DNA of 64,000 bases from Ryuthela nishihirai (GCA_038380435.1 JAWZYU010000020.1:48082307-48146306), one strand, 5' to 3'. Positions 30,613 to 41,355 are shown, counted from the first letter of the stretch. A program made the numbers and translations. Notes: a model not told the origin generated them from the sequence alone.

Positions 30613-31640
30613 AAAATAATCGAAGACAGACTTTATTAAATATTTGTTACGTAGATTTTGTTAAACTCTAAATATATATTCGCTTTTCGAGAAAAAAATT
30701 GGCATTTGGAAAAGAAATCACGGCCGATACCTAGTTTTAAAATTACAATTGCTTATATTTTAGTAAGTAAGAATATTAGTTTGTTTTTTTTTAGAATTTC
30801 TAAAATAATATATATATTTGATATTTTTCAGGTAATATGTAACCATGAAATCTGCATAATGATATATTTCGTCGACTCTGCAGAACTGCCTTAAATAATA
30901 ATTTGCATTTCTCCTCACTAGATGGCAGCATTAACACATTGGTCTGGTTCTAGAAAACAAATCCGGGAAAAACACATGAACAGGTCCACGATAAACATCA
31001 TTAAAATAAAATTGGGAAATAATAAGTGACTCATTTAGATGATTAATGACTCTTTCAAAAGACTTTAACTGAAATTTGAGTTTCTTCTCGGAATTAACCA
31101 AAAAAAGAACCGTTATCTTTTCTTCCACATTAAAAAGGCTTCTTGAATCTTAGATTCTAGAAATGGAATTTTAAGATGTTAAATAGAAGCTAATGCAAAG
31201 TTAAAAACTTCGTTAAAATTGAAATGAACTTTTTTCCCATTTTGTTATTGTTTAAATATTCCACTATTTCCACATCTATTTGCACGTGAGACTTAAATGC
31301 TATAAAATATATATTGAAATTGCTCTCTTTCATGACAGATTTAAATACTTTTAAATACACATTTAAATTGTCTACTTTCATATGAGATTTAAATTATTTT
31401 TAATATTCTCAATGTTGCCAATGATTCAAATAATAATACCATATTTTAGTTAAATTTGTCCACATGGGCGTTCACACTGTTGAGGATTTACTTTTTTCCT
31501 TCCATTCTTGTTATAATTGGTTATATTGTACTTTATTATCTGAAAGAATTTTGGCAAGTTTTGCATTTTACTATTTTATTTAATGCCGTATAAAAATATA
31601 GTTGATGATCGGAAAACTGAAAGTATCTTTCATTTTCTCT
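30613..31640. other. AT-rich, nothing recognised
   Basis: The small frames here (63-78 codons) are Lys, Ile, Phe and Asn rich, as expected from base composition. No repeats were detected. Confidence 0.4.
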
Positions 31641-31644
31641 TTAG

Positions 31645-32405
31645 TATAATATACTAGTTAAACCCACTCCAAATGTTGGGTGCAAAACGTATGTCCATTG
31701 CTCAACTCTTTCCATAGATAGAACATAGTTAAGTTCATTCACAGTTTTCCACCGTTAACGAACTAATCATAACGTACTACTCCATTCCGGAAGTTGGAGA
31801 CGGCAGCGCCCTTAGAAAGTTCGGACACTTTTCAAGGGATCACTGCCGAACCATGGCAGCAAGGTACTCGATCTGTTACCCCAATAGGACTAGAACTAAG
31901 TGGAGTCACCACACCAAATATGGGATCGATCGCTCATTTAGCAACCGAACCACAGGAAAATTGATAATTTCTGCCACCTATGACGTCACACACGTGTCCA
32001 CCCTTTCGTGCGTTTGCCCAATTACGGCTATTATATAATATTAGTAATACCCACGCCAAACGTTTGGTGCGAAATTCTTCGATAAGTTCATTCATACCAA
32101 GCTTACGTCGATCGATAATTGTATTCACAAGGCAGGCACGGAAACACACCAGAAATCTCGGATACTTTTCGAGGGATCACTCCCGATCCGCGGCAGCTAG
32201 GAACCCCATCCGTCACACCAAGAGGGTCAGAACTAAGCGGGACGACCCCACCAAATTCCGGACCGATCGCTCAAGTAGCTGCGGAACCACGGAGAAACTG
32301 CCCGTTTCTGATACCTATGATGTCACACGTGTCCGCACGCTCGTCTTTTCACTCTTATTCGCCCATTAGTCCTTTCATTCAGAATTACTCCTATTATATA
32401 CTATG
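31645..32405. repeat. Tandem pair of an unclassified 360-390-bp element
   Basis: Copy 1 (31645-32035) and copy 2 (32036-32405) share, in order: an AATAT-TAGT start, CCCACTCCAAATGTTGGGTG / CCCACGCCAAACGTTTGGTG, AGTTCATTCA, a GGGATCACT block, ACTAAG-GGG and CGATCGCTCA. They then share CCTATGA-GTCACAC, GTGTCC and an end like CTATTATATA. They are about 70% alike by eye and less AT-rich than their surroundings. AT-rich ends and tandem arrangement would suit a Helitron-like element, but I see no proper 3' hairpin plus CTRR, so it stays unclassified. Open frames of 95-129 codons inside are not conserved between copies. Confidence 0.7.
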
Positions 32406-32571
32406 ATGTCGACTTCAGTTATTGTTGTAGTAAACATTCGTGTAGGGGGGCGCTAAAGAAATAAAATATGGGGCAACCCTATTACACGAAAAAAGGTTGG
32501 GAAAGGCTGTTGTAGATCAAGAATCCCCAATATTTAGGCCTTGGGACGCTGCTACGAGCAAAAGCATTCTA

Positions 32572-32872
32572 TGTGAGCTTTATCTCCGCAAAACCCCCTT
32601 CCTGCTTTCGGTCAGTAGGGGACATTGATGGACTTGTAAAGGCCACCGCCTATTGGATGGGACACAAAGCGGAGGTCTCTTTTGTGGGAGAGCCATACTC
32701 TTTGCACGTTATAGAACACACTGGATGGCTTTTACGGAAGACTTTCATCTGTCTCCTAACAACCGTTCAGTGGGTCCCCTCCCCCCAGCCTTTTAGCCCT
32801 CGGGGTCCTGGGCATTTGGCGCATTGTAGGCAAAAAAGTGGCACTCAGAGGTAAAGCAACCCATACCTATGC
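32572..32872 (+). mobile_element. SINE-A copy, 5'-truncated
   Basis: It starts in the body at TGAGCTTTATCTCCGCAAAA, just after the tRNA head, and ends GGCACTCAGAGGTAAAGCAA. Moderately diverged. Confidence 0.82.
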
Positions 32873-32923
32873 GGTTACCAAAAATTTCAAATTTCTTATA
32901 AATAATGTAATATATATATAATA

Positions 32924-33297
32924 GATTGGGTTCGGTTGTTTTACCTTTGAGCGACACTTTTTTTGCACACAATGGGCAGGTCACAAGGAACCCGAGGGCT
33001 CAGAGCAGGCTGTGGACCCGCTGGGCAGCTGTTGGGAGACAGATGGTAACCTCCCGTCAATGCCATCCAGCGTGTTTTTAACTTGCACGGGCTATGGCTC
33101 TCCCGCACAAGGGGGCACGGCTTAACGTCCCATCCGACGTTCGGTGGTCTTTACAAGCCCATCGGTGTCCCCTACTGACCGTGGGTAGGGCAGAGAGTTT
33201 TACGAAGATAAATTTCCATGCTGGCTCAGCTGGGACTCGAACCTATGAACGGCAGATTATGAGCCTGGCGCGCTACTGACTGAGCCACCACACGCCC
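32924..33297 (-). mobile_element. SINE-A copy, full length
   Basis: On minus the head is GGCGTGTGGTGGCTCAGTCA with box A intact, and box B is decayed to GGTTCGAGTCC. About 10 bp are missing near the tail side (after GACACTTTTTTTGCACAC). It is followed on plus by a TA repeat. Confidence 0.87.
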
Positions 33298-33688
33298 TAT
33301 ATATATATAGTAGGGAAGTATATAACTACTTTCAATGATATATGGTGCATGATCAGGATTTTTTTTTATAACACTCGTGGATGACTGTTCAGAATTTTCC
33401 AGACATAGCGAATAAAAAATTTCCTTTCAGATGTCTGTACCGAAAACAACATCAAGTTTCATTTAATTCTGGATTGAATTTAGGTAATTTGGAAATTTAT
33501 TTTTTAAATTCAGTTATTTAGAAGTAAATACAGTTCAACTGCACAAAATGTCAGATTAGTAATAAATGTTGGAAAGCTCAATTTGCATACGCATAAATTA
33601 ACTCAAGCGACGAACTACCTTTGGGGAATATGGAATTCTCCTTTGCAAAAGAAAATATAATTTATTTTCTTAGTATTATATATTTGAT
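33298..33688. other. AT-rich, nothing recognised
   Basis: A (TA)n run at 33298-33309, then unassigned sequence. Confidence 0.35.
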
Positions 33689-33699
33689 TACTTACTAAA

Positions 33700-34101
33700 G
33701 GGGGCGGGAGTGGCTCAGTTGGTAGCGCGCCAGGCTCGTAATCTGTAGTTCCCAGGTTCGAGTCCCAGCTGGGTCAGCGTTGAGATTTATCTCCGCAAAA
33801 TTCCCCGCCCTGCCCCCACGGTCAGTAGGGGACACCGATGGCCTTGGAAAGGCTGCCGTCCGTCGGATGGGACGTTAAGCCGTGGCCTTTACACTCCTGT
33901 GTGCGGGAGAGCGCATACTCTGTGCACGTTAAAGAACACGCTGGATGGCCTTGACGGGAGGTCTACCATCTGTCTCCCAACAGCTGTTCCAGTGGGTCCC
34001 CTCCCCCAACCTTCTCTGAGCCTTCGGGGTCCATGTGACCGGGCCATTTAACCCATGGTGTGCAAAAAAGTGCTGCTCAGAGGTAAAACAATCCAATCCA
34101 G
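33700..34101 (+). mobile_element. SINE-A copy, full length, with 11-bp target-site duplication
   Basis: This is the best complete copy. GTGGCTCAGTTGGTAGCGCG carries box A and CAGGTTCGAGTCCC carries box B. The anticodon-loop equivalent is CTCGTAA. The body is near consensus with a few short insertions (for example TTTACACTCC after CCGTGGCC), and the tail is AAAACAATCCAATCC. TACTTACTAAA flanks it at 33689-33699 and 34102-34112. The loop is one base from the CTCATAA of elongator tRNA-Met, or would read as tRNA-Thr(CGT). The parent tRNA is uncertain. Confidence 0.94.
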
Positions 34102-34112
34102 TACTTACTAAA

Positions 34113-34565
34113 AAACAGTCATTTTGTGATTTAGTGCCCTCTAGCAGTGAAAAATTCAAACTAATAAAAAATTCAGAAAATGAGAATAGCAATGTTTCAT
34201 TTGTCTAGCATATTATACATACAAAAAAATTACTCATCTCTGTAAACCAGTTGTTCCAATCTTTTCGGCGCCACGGATTCCTTACGAAGTCTCATTCTTT
34301 GTGCGAACCTCCTATCAAGTTTAACTCTTTCTGAAGGCCCTCTTTCTTTCAATCTCTGATACATTTAAACTAAAATATAGATCCTCGTAAAGAGGACACC
34401 CCAAAAGTTCAAAAATGAATTATATCTGTAGTTCTTTATCTGCTGTTGATTCATTGGCTATTTTGAATTTGAATATAAAAGTTTAAGTGGAGAAAGTTGA
34501 TGCCCCAGATATTTTTATGTCATCAACAGCGAATTACATCGTGCGACGGCATGAGCAGGCGCATA
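34113..34565. other. Unassigned; possible hAT-type terminus at 34248
   Basis: CCAGTTGTTCCAATCTTTTC at about 34248 resembles the CAGTGGTTCTCAA-type terminus of Charlie-like hAT elements. GAGCAGAGTTTCCCAATTAC near 34770 looks similar. I could not pair them into one element with an 8-bp target duplication. Confidence 0.35.
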
Positions 34566-34770
34566 CCTAGGATTTAGTTTCTTTGTGGGGGAGGTTTAAG
34601 TAGTTTCCGGGGAAGGTTCGAGAATTAAATTCAGGGGGTAGGGTTAAGAGGATTTAGTTTCTGGGATGGGAATCGGAGACTTTAGTTTAAGGGGTCGTGG
34701 GGGTAGAGTTTAGTTTCGGCGGGGGTTCGAGAATTTAGTTTCGGGAAGTGGGTCTGAGAATAAGATTTGA
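34566..34770. repeat. G-rich degenerate tandem repeat, about 30-35 bp unit
   Basis: Variants of GGTTCGAGAATTTAGTTTCG and a GGGGGTGGG-type run alternate five to six times. Strand asymmetry is strong: G on plus. Confidence 0.65.
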
Positions 34771-35100
34771 GCAGAGTTTCCCAATTACTAAAATATTCCA
34801 CCGGACAGGAAAGGTTTAACATATATGAAATAGAATTTTAAATCTACTGTTAGCGATGGGCGTATACTTTGGGGAGAAAATAAAATTATACAAAGACACC
34901 TGTTTGGATTCCAAAAGCTTGCAAATTTCTATTATGAATATACTGTTGACAATATCAATTTAAATTTTGACACTTTGAAATTTTAGCGTCAATAAAATTA
35001 AAACCATTGGGAAAATTTGGAAACAGTGATTAAATGTTTTCTAAGTACCTCATTCAACACAAAATGTTGTTTTTTGTTTTCCCTCAAGCGAAAAAAAGGT
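34771..35100. other. Nothing recognised
   Basis: AT-rich spacer between the G-rich repeat and the 64-bp duplication. Confidence 0.3.
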
Positions 35101-35106
35101 TTTCAA

Positions 35107-35246
35107 AGCAAAAATAATTGCTCATCTTTCTGAAACCGAAACAAACTGTTTGAACGAGTCAAATTGCAAAAGCAAAAATAATTGCTCATCTTTCTGAAAC
35201 CGAAACAAACTGTTTGAACGAGTCAAATTGCAAAAGCAAAAATAAT
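35107..35246. repeat. 64-bp tandem duplication, about 2.2 copies
   Basis: The unit from GCAAAAATAATTGCTCATC to AGTCAAATTGCAAAA repeats at 35108, 35172 and (partly) 35236 with essentially no differences. It is therefore recent. Confidence 0.95.
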
Positions 35247-35355
35247 AAACTAGGTAACAGTAGTTATGAAACAGGTTACTATTAACATAAAATATTAATG
35301 AAAAATTCTTTAATTATATACTAAAATTTGATATTAAACTTTATATAATTCAACA

Positions 35356-35697
35356 TTTTTTGCACACAATGACTAAACGCCAAGGTCACAAAGTCCCAAT
35401 GGCTCAGAGAAGATTGGGGAACGGAACCCACTGGGTATCTGTTAGGAGGCGGTTAGACACCCTCCTTCAAGGCCATCCAGCGTGTTCCATAATGTGCAGG
35501 GGATACGACTCTCCTGCACTGGACCATGGCTTAATGTCCCATCCGACAGACGGGAGGCCTTTACCAAGCCCAACGATGTCCTTTTTCTCACCGAGAAAGG
35601 GGGTTAGCCGAGGAAATTCTAAACGCTGCTCAAGTTGAGATTCGAATGTGGTAACATTAGTTTACCAGTCTGACGCACTACCGACTGAATCAGCGTT
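35356..35697 (-). mobile_element. SINE-A copy, tail-truncated, diverged
   Basis: On minus it has a decayed head (GATTCAGTCGGTAGTGCGTC) and no intact box B (ATTCGAATCTC). The body is recognisable by TCCAGCGTGTTCCATAATG and CCCATCCGACAGACGG. The last 30 bp of the 3' end are absent. Confidence 0.78.
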
Positions 35698-37275
35698 CCC
35701 AAAATACAAATTATTTTCTGGTGATTACTCCCATCAGGATCGTATTTGCCATCAGGATCGTATTGTGATATTAACATTTTAATTGAGAGAGAATTATTTT
35801 TTGGCCCTAATGAAAATTAGTGTGAGTATTTCCTCTATTTAACCAGTATATTATTTGATAGCAATAGATACATATACTCTTTATATATGAGAATATAATA
35901 ATTATCATCATTCATACAAATGTTTCCTTTGGATATTCGAGTATTTCGACCCTCTCCTCTAGATGGCAAAGAAACTGATTTTTCTTTGTTACATAACAAT
36001 AACAACACTCTTAAATCCCATGGAAAATTCTTATCCAAGTAAGCTGTGTAGACTTAGTTCGAAGGTGTTTTCTTTCTCTAATCTTGGTATTAGGCTGTTT
36101 CTCTGGATCGAGTAAGCAGTACAATTCAGAAGAACACGAATTACTATTTCGTTTTGACAATATGAATATATAAATCATTACAATATTTTGTTATAATATG
36201 TTGGTAATATGATATATTTAGTATTGAATAATTTAAATACTATCAGTACATATTATTTGAACGATATTTACTGATAGATTGCATAAACTAAATTTTTTTA
36301 TTACACAATTATTATTCTATTATTTAAAGTGAATTCTTACCATAAGAATGTGTGATAAATTTTGGCAAAGACTGTCACATTTAAAACCCTCAATATTCAA
36401 ACGTGTGGAAGCTACTTAGAGCTACAGCTCTGAAACGATCTGAAGAACCTAACCTTTAAGAAATAGGAAAGAATAGTTTTCCTACTCACTGCTCTGTAAA
36501 GACCAACTCTTCCTAAGCAGGGGATCATGTTTGTTCAGACAAGAACAGAAACTACTCTGCACAACAGCCTGAAGGAAAAACACTTTTGGTCACTTTCTTG
36601 AAGAGAAAGAACTTCTTTCATCGCCTTCGATGGAAGACGAAAACAAATCCCTCCTCTTTTGGTTTTATTTCTTCTTGGAAAGATAGGTTTTCCTATTCTG
36701 CTGATGAAGAAACTTCTGCTCCCTTCAGTTAGTATCGTCGTCTTTTTAAATTGTCTATGTTTGAAACGGTGAGAATTGTTGTTCATTCTTGCTGTTCTTC
36801 AGAACGAGAAGAATGCGTTTTAAAAATTTAATAAGTCCCGCCCAAAAATTTTTAATAAGCCGAAATAAATTAATACTAATAATAATAATAAATACCTATA
36901 ACGAAGGCCGTGACATTTTATTAGTACATTTCTCATTCTGACTTTTGCATAGTTACTTACGTTAAGTACTTATTTTAATTTCCGAATCATTTATTTAACA
37001 GATTTATAACTGCTTTTTTTAAGAGGTATAAATATTTGAGTTATTCTGAAAGCATTAATTAAGTTTAATTTTTCAATAATTCTTCAAATATACCGATTTC
37101 TATCGGAAAATAAGTCTGGTGTCTAAAAATATTAAGATTGCATTGATTTCGTTCAATAGAAGACAAGATAGATTACAAGAGAACTAGGATCTAAAAATAT
37201 TAATTTATCTGTTGACAGACCAGGCCAGATCCTGGCACACCATTTAGAAGAGAAGGCCATTCCACTGAGTAAACA
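35698..37275. other. Long unassigned stretch
   Basis: Mostly AT-rich. The part at 36380-36830 is more complex and contains an 83-codon minus frame (36535-36786) with many basic residues but no known domain. CATCAGGATCGTATT occurs twice in tandem at about 35731-35761. Confidence 0.38.
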
Positions 37276-37574
37276 CAGCATTTTTGGACCTAAAATACAC
37301 AAATTTCTTATAAATTTATTTCTATTATTTCAACTGGTAAGTTTAAAAATTAAACTTAATATTAATTTATTTTCATAAATATACATTATTTAAAAAAAAA
37401 TTATTTGTGTGTGTTAGCATTAAGATAACGCTTATACATTCAGATAGTTTTTTCTGAATAATGTATATTTGTAAACATAAATTTATATAAATATTCATTT
37501 AAAACTTACCAGTAGAAATAACAGGAATAGATATATAAAAATTTGTAGATTTCTTTTTAGGTCCAATAATGCTG
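37276..37574. mobile_element. MITE of about 300 bp with about 70-bp terminal inverted repeats
   Basis: The left end CAGCATTTTTGGACCTAAAA pairs with the right end TTTTTAGGTCCAATAATGCTG. The inverted similarity continues through AAATTT, TTTCTATTATTTC and ACTGGTAAGTTT. The interior is AT-rich and non-coding. A partial relative lies at 21538-21720. The superfamily is unknown and no target duplication is clear. Confidence 0.8.
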
Positions 37575-37599
37575 ATGCCATAATTAAGTCGAATCGCCT

Positions 37600-37860
37600 T
37601 CTGTTCTAGGTGGTGTTGGCAAGGGTGGAATCCACCCCTTTTTGTGAATACCACTAAAGGTAATAGAGGCAAAAATGATTAAACTTATGCATATTTAATG
37701 TATTTTTCAAGAGATTTATATGTACTTCTAAAATAGAGGGGGTAAAGGTTACACTGCAATGAAAATCCAGTCTCTTGGCCCACTCTTTTCTTTACTTGGT
37801 TCCAGTTTGATTGCGTTACCCCCCCCCCCCCCCTTATTATTTTTAGATATGGTCTTGTTT
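37600..37860. mobile_element. MITE family C copy, diverged
   Basis: Interior words GGTAATAGAGGCAAAAATGA, TTTAATGTATTTTTCAAGAG and TTACACTGCAATGAAAATCC match family C copies at 15.3, 24.4 and 41.1 kb, and a C15-type run (about 37819-37834) sits where others have a C-rich tract. Both ends are poorly preserved. Confidence 0.55.
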
Positions 37861-38077
37861 ACAGATATATGCTAAAATCCGAATCACTAATGTCAATCAG
37901 AATTCTGGATTGTCTAATTTAGAATACTAATTGTTGTAGAATTCGAAAAATGACAATGATAACCATATTTCATTTAAAATACATATATATATTTTAAATT
38001 TATTTTTGGTTTCAAAGCACGATATTTTTTCAGGATAGCTACATACAGGTTTCTTTTTATGGCAAATGGCTTTAAGG

Positions 38078-38222
38078 CACACAGCCTTAAAGCAGTGTGA
38101 TTCTGGTCAATAGATTATGTTTAACGAATTAGTGTTTATCAAAAGTATAAGAATTGTCTATATGCCATGGTACTTATGTTGACATAATAAATTTAGCCCA
38201 TTGGCTTCCTATTATAGGAAGT
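38078..38222. repeat. Dispersed repeat pieces shared with 39.2 kb and 50.3 kb
   Basis: 38078-38137 (GCACACAGCCTTAAAGCAGT ... GTTTAACGAAT) recurs at 39200-39258 nearly unchanged. 38140-38222 (AGTATAAGAATTGTCTATAT ... CTTCCTATTATAGGA) matches the right end of the MITE at 50040-50425. This looks like a half-copy of that MITE next to an unnamed repeat. Confidence 0.62.
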
Positions 38223-38280
38223 GTTGGTTGGAATTCGCAAGATTCCCTGTCCCTCAGCTAATAATTGGCGATTGCTTATA

Positions 38281-38481
38281 TAATAATAAATAAAATAAAT
38301 ACCCCCTCAAGCAGCTGCTTGCCACAGAGGTCTGACAGGAGCCTGTCAGTTTATATGCCACAGTAGAAGGTCTGAGAGGATGGCAGGACCTCAGCAGAAA
38401 AACGATTGCCTTACCCGGGACTCGAACCCAGGTCCCTTAGATCAGTAGCCAAACGCGCTAACCACTCGGCCATGGGACGGC
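38281..38481 (-). mobile_element. SINE-B copy 6
   Basis: On minus: CCGTCCCATGGCCGAGTGGT, with one base changed before box A, and box B GGTTCGAGTCCC. About 20 bp are deleted after the head (AGGCAATCGTTTTTCTG). The tail is (TTTA/TTAT)n. Confidence 0.88.
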
Positions 38482-38504
38482 TGTCTATATAAATTAGACA
38501 TAAA

Positions 38505-38905
38505 TACAATCATCCCAGTAACATCAATATCTCAGGTAAAAATCAATCAACATGAGCAAATCAGCTTATATGAACAATTAATCAAATTAATAACAACTTA
38601 GATCTTGTATAAAACCAATAAGACCCACAAGTCAACTCGTACGGATGCCAATCAACAAACAACAATCTTTACTTAAAACCAAATCAGTGCAACAACAATT
38701 CAGCTCTTATGTAAAACCAATCATCCTAGCAACAACTCATACATAATACCAAACCAGCCTAAGAAAAGCTCAGCTCATACATAAACCACGTCAACATAAC
38801 GAAAGCAATGTCTCATTCGTAAAACCAGTGAATCCAACAATCCCTTGCATTATACCAGTCAACCAACAAGAGCAACTCATACGAAAACAAATCAGCTCAA
38901 CTCAG
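38505..38905. repeat. Degenerate tandem repeat, about 40-bp unit
   Basis: Words of the form AACAACTCAGCTCATACATA and AAACCAATCA recur about every 40 bp with large variation. The strand is C- and A-rich and T-poor in G/C skew terms. An old minisatellite; no coding sense. Confidence 0.65.
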
Positions 38906-39616
38906 TCAAATGATTAATATTAAGATACTACATACATGTACAGCAACGTTATAAGGGTTCCTGTCTCTTCAACATAAAGCTATAAGTCAGATTAAACGGT
39001 TAAACAAAGAATTGTCAATAAACTATTTATAGTAAAAATCTTTCGTCTAGCCAACCAGAACAATAGCAGACTCTCAACTTCTTTTTTCGGATTCCGACTA
39101 ACGATGGAACTCATGAAAGCACCGAAGCAAAATAAAAGACTAACAAGCTCCGAATTCCTTGCTTAACTCTTTTTACGAGATGGTATTTCAAGTGGAAAAG
39201 CACACAGCCTTAAAGCAATGTGATTCTGGTCAATAGATTATGTTTAACGAATCATTGATTAACTCAACATTTGTGCACAGGTTGTTAAACGTTTGTTACT
39301 CCCTTTATTTGACAACAGTATTTAAACCAAGCACATTAATTTGCGCCGATAAATAAGGCGTGAAGTATAGTTGCCTCTAAGCCATGATGGAGTAAATAAA
39401 GGAATGGGATAGCAATGGGGAAAGCGCAAAATTAAAGAGATTGCCGAGAATTTTTCTTTTAAACATAATAGATTTATGAGCTGAATATTAATTTTAGTTG
39501 GCCGGCAATCATTTTATTTCTGGTAGGGTTTCAGTTGCGAAGGAACTATGGAAGCACAGGTAGTAATCAAAAGTGTATCGAAGGAATATTTTCCTTATAA
39601 GGGTATTATATATATA
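38906..39616. other. Unassigned, contains the second 60-bp dispersed repeat
   Basis: The copy at 39200-39258 matches 38078-38137. The rest is unassigned. Confidence 0.4.
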
Positions 39617-41104
39617 TAGAAGATGTTTCAACACTCTCTGTACAAATTTCAATGGGAGATAGAGAACACCAAGACAAACCTTTTTCGTCTATGAATGTAT
39701 GTCCGTTGACGTAACCCTTCGGTGCTAGGGGGCGCTAACAGAAATATCGGTGGAGCTGGTACATAAATGAATGGAAACAAGTGTGAGCAATACGTTTATT
39801 TAAAGAAAGGGCTCAAAGTTGCGACCGGCCACAGTATTGCATGCATGACAGCGTCGAAGCATTGATTACCGTACATGTTGAAAAATTCCCCGAATTTCGC
39901 GAACAGTTGCAGTGACGAAAACGATTCTTGCGATGAGGTTTTCATCTGAGTCAATGGGAGTCTCGTACACGAAGTTCTTCATGTGTCCTCAGAGGAAGAA
40001 ATCGATACATATTAAATCGGGCGATCTTGGTGGCCAGGCAACGGGTCAACCCCGGCCTATCCGTCGGCCCCCAAAAATGGAGTTCAGATAATCTCGTACA
40101 TCATTGCTGAAGTGTGTTGGCGCTCTGTCGTGTTGAAATTACATTTGTCTGTGAATAGCCATGGGAACATCTTCCAGCAGTCCCAGCAACGTTTCTTCAA
40201 GAAATACCCGAAAATCTGCCCGTTTAGTCGGGGAGTTAGCAGGTATAAGATATGTGAGCATAAGATGGCCCAATCAAAATGTCATGGACGATACCCGCCC
40301 AAACATTGATGGCGAACCGTTGTTGATAACCATGCGCCGATGTAGCATGTGGATTTTCGTGCGCCCAAACGTGAAAATTGTGCACATTAAACTCACCCTC
40401 ATGTGTCAAAGAGGCCTCATCTGAAAAGAGCACATGAGCCGGAAAATCAGGCTGCATCGCGATCTGCTCAAAAACCGCCACACGAATTCCACACGAAGAG
40501 GGTAATCCTGAGGTTGCAATGTCTGGACTCTTTGACGATGAAATGGATGTAACTGCTGCTCATGCAACACTCTCCACATGAGGGCGTGGTTCACACCGAG
40601 GCTACATGCAGTACCTCGTGTACTTGTGCCTGGATTGTCCTCAATCCGCCATAGGATCTCTTCTTCCATGTTAGGAGTGCACATGGTTCTCTCACGACCA
40701 GTGTCATGTTCCAGTTTCTTGAAGTTGCCAGTGCAAACGCGCAAATGTTTGATGGGTTAGCACACGTCTGTTTTTGAAGCATTGTTGGTACAACCTCACA
40801 GCAGGTCTTCCATTTCCATTGGCAACCTCATACGCCAGATGCGTGTCATCCATCTCAGCAGTCGTGTTTACGTGTAACACTCCACGTTACACGTAATGTG
40901 TTTGATTTATGAATGCCGACGGCAAACACAAGTCCGTTCTCCGTTCCCACTTCGCCCCTCTAGCCAATTGCAAAGCCACCAAACAGCGCCCTCTAGCACC
41001 CAAGGGTTACGTCAGCAGACATACATTAATAGACGAAAAAGGCTTGTCTTGGTGTTCCCTATCTCACATTGAAATTTGTACAGAGAGTTTCGAAACACCC
41101 TGTA
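39617..41104. mobile_element. DD41D (rosa-like) Tc1/mariner-superfamily transposon, full length, inactivated
   Basis: Terminal inverted repeats of about 120 bp span 39617-39737 and 40984-41104. They share CTCTCTGTACAAATTTCAAT, AACACCAAGACAA, CCTTTTTCGTCTAT, TGACGTAACCCTT and GGTGCTAG-GGGCGCT. The outermost bases are TACAGGGTGTTTCGAAAC on the right end, with a slightly mutated left end. TA lies outside both ends (39615-39616 and 41105-41106), as expected for the superfamily. A transposase relic on minus fills the interior. Length is 1,488 bp. Confidence 0.9.
39810..40853 (-). pseudogene. DD41D transposase pseudogene (DUF4817-type HTH)
   Basis: The probable start ATG is at 40853-40851 (MDDTHLAYEVANGNGRPAVR). 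An HTH of the DUF4817 kind common in arthropod transposases follows, then ILWRIEDNPGTSTRG and LHEQQLHPFHRQRVQ. The catalytic core shows VLFSDEASLTHEGEFN (Asp 1), FQHDRAPTHFSNDVRDYLN (Asp 2) and WPPRSPDLICIDFF (Asp 3). Counting codons between Asp 2 and Asp 3 gives 41, the DD41D spacing of the rosa group rather than the 34 of mariner or DD34E of Tc1. At least two frameshifts (around 40480 and in the N-terminal part) and three in-frame stops (M*FQHD, RG*PVAW, FFL*GH) inactivate it. The unbroken length would be near 347 codons, normal for the superfamily. Confidence 0.88.
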
Positions 41105-41106
41105 TA

Positions 41107-41355
41107 CAGTTCGGATCTAGAAAAGAAAACCGAGGGGGGAGGAGACAAGAAACGCATCGAGCCGAAAAAATGTGAAAGGGGGAGTCAAGAGACTGGATTT
41201 CAAGTGCAGTGTAACATTTCCCCCTCCGTTTTCCAGGTCTTGAAAATTTCTTGAAAAATGCATGAAATATAAATAAATTTAATATTTTTTTGGCTCTATT
41301 ACTATTATTATCATTCTGAAGGGGGGATGGGCCTTTACCCCCCTAGATCCGGCCC
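41107..41355. mobile_element. MITE family C copy, both ends present
   Basis: The left end CAGTTCGGATCTAGAAAAG and right end CCCCCCTAGATCCGGCCCTA are inverted copies. The interior carries GTGCAGTGTAACATTTCC and CTTGAAAAATGCATGAAATA. About 249 bp, non-coding. It abuts the DD41D transposon, so one may have inserted at the edge of the other. Confidence 0.68.

Noticed and set aside
31645..32405. Helitron call
   Set aside because: No TC start plus hairpin and CTRR end could be confirmed, so it is left unclassified.
33705..33780. True tRNA-Met or tRNA-Thr gene
   Set aside because: The head belongs to the SINE-A family with target-site duplications. The acceptor stem is absent.
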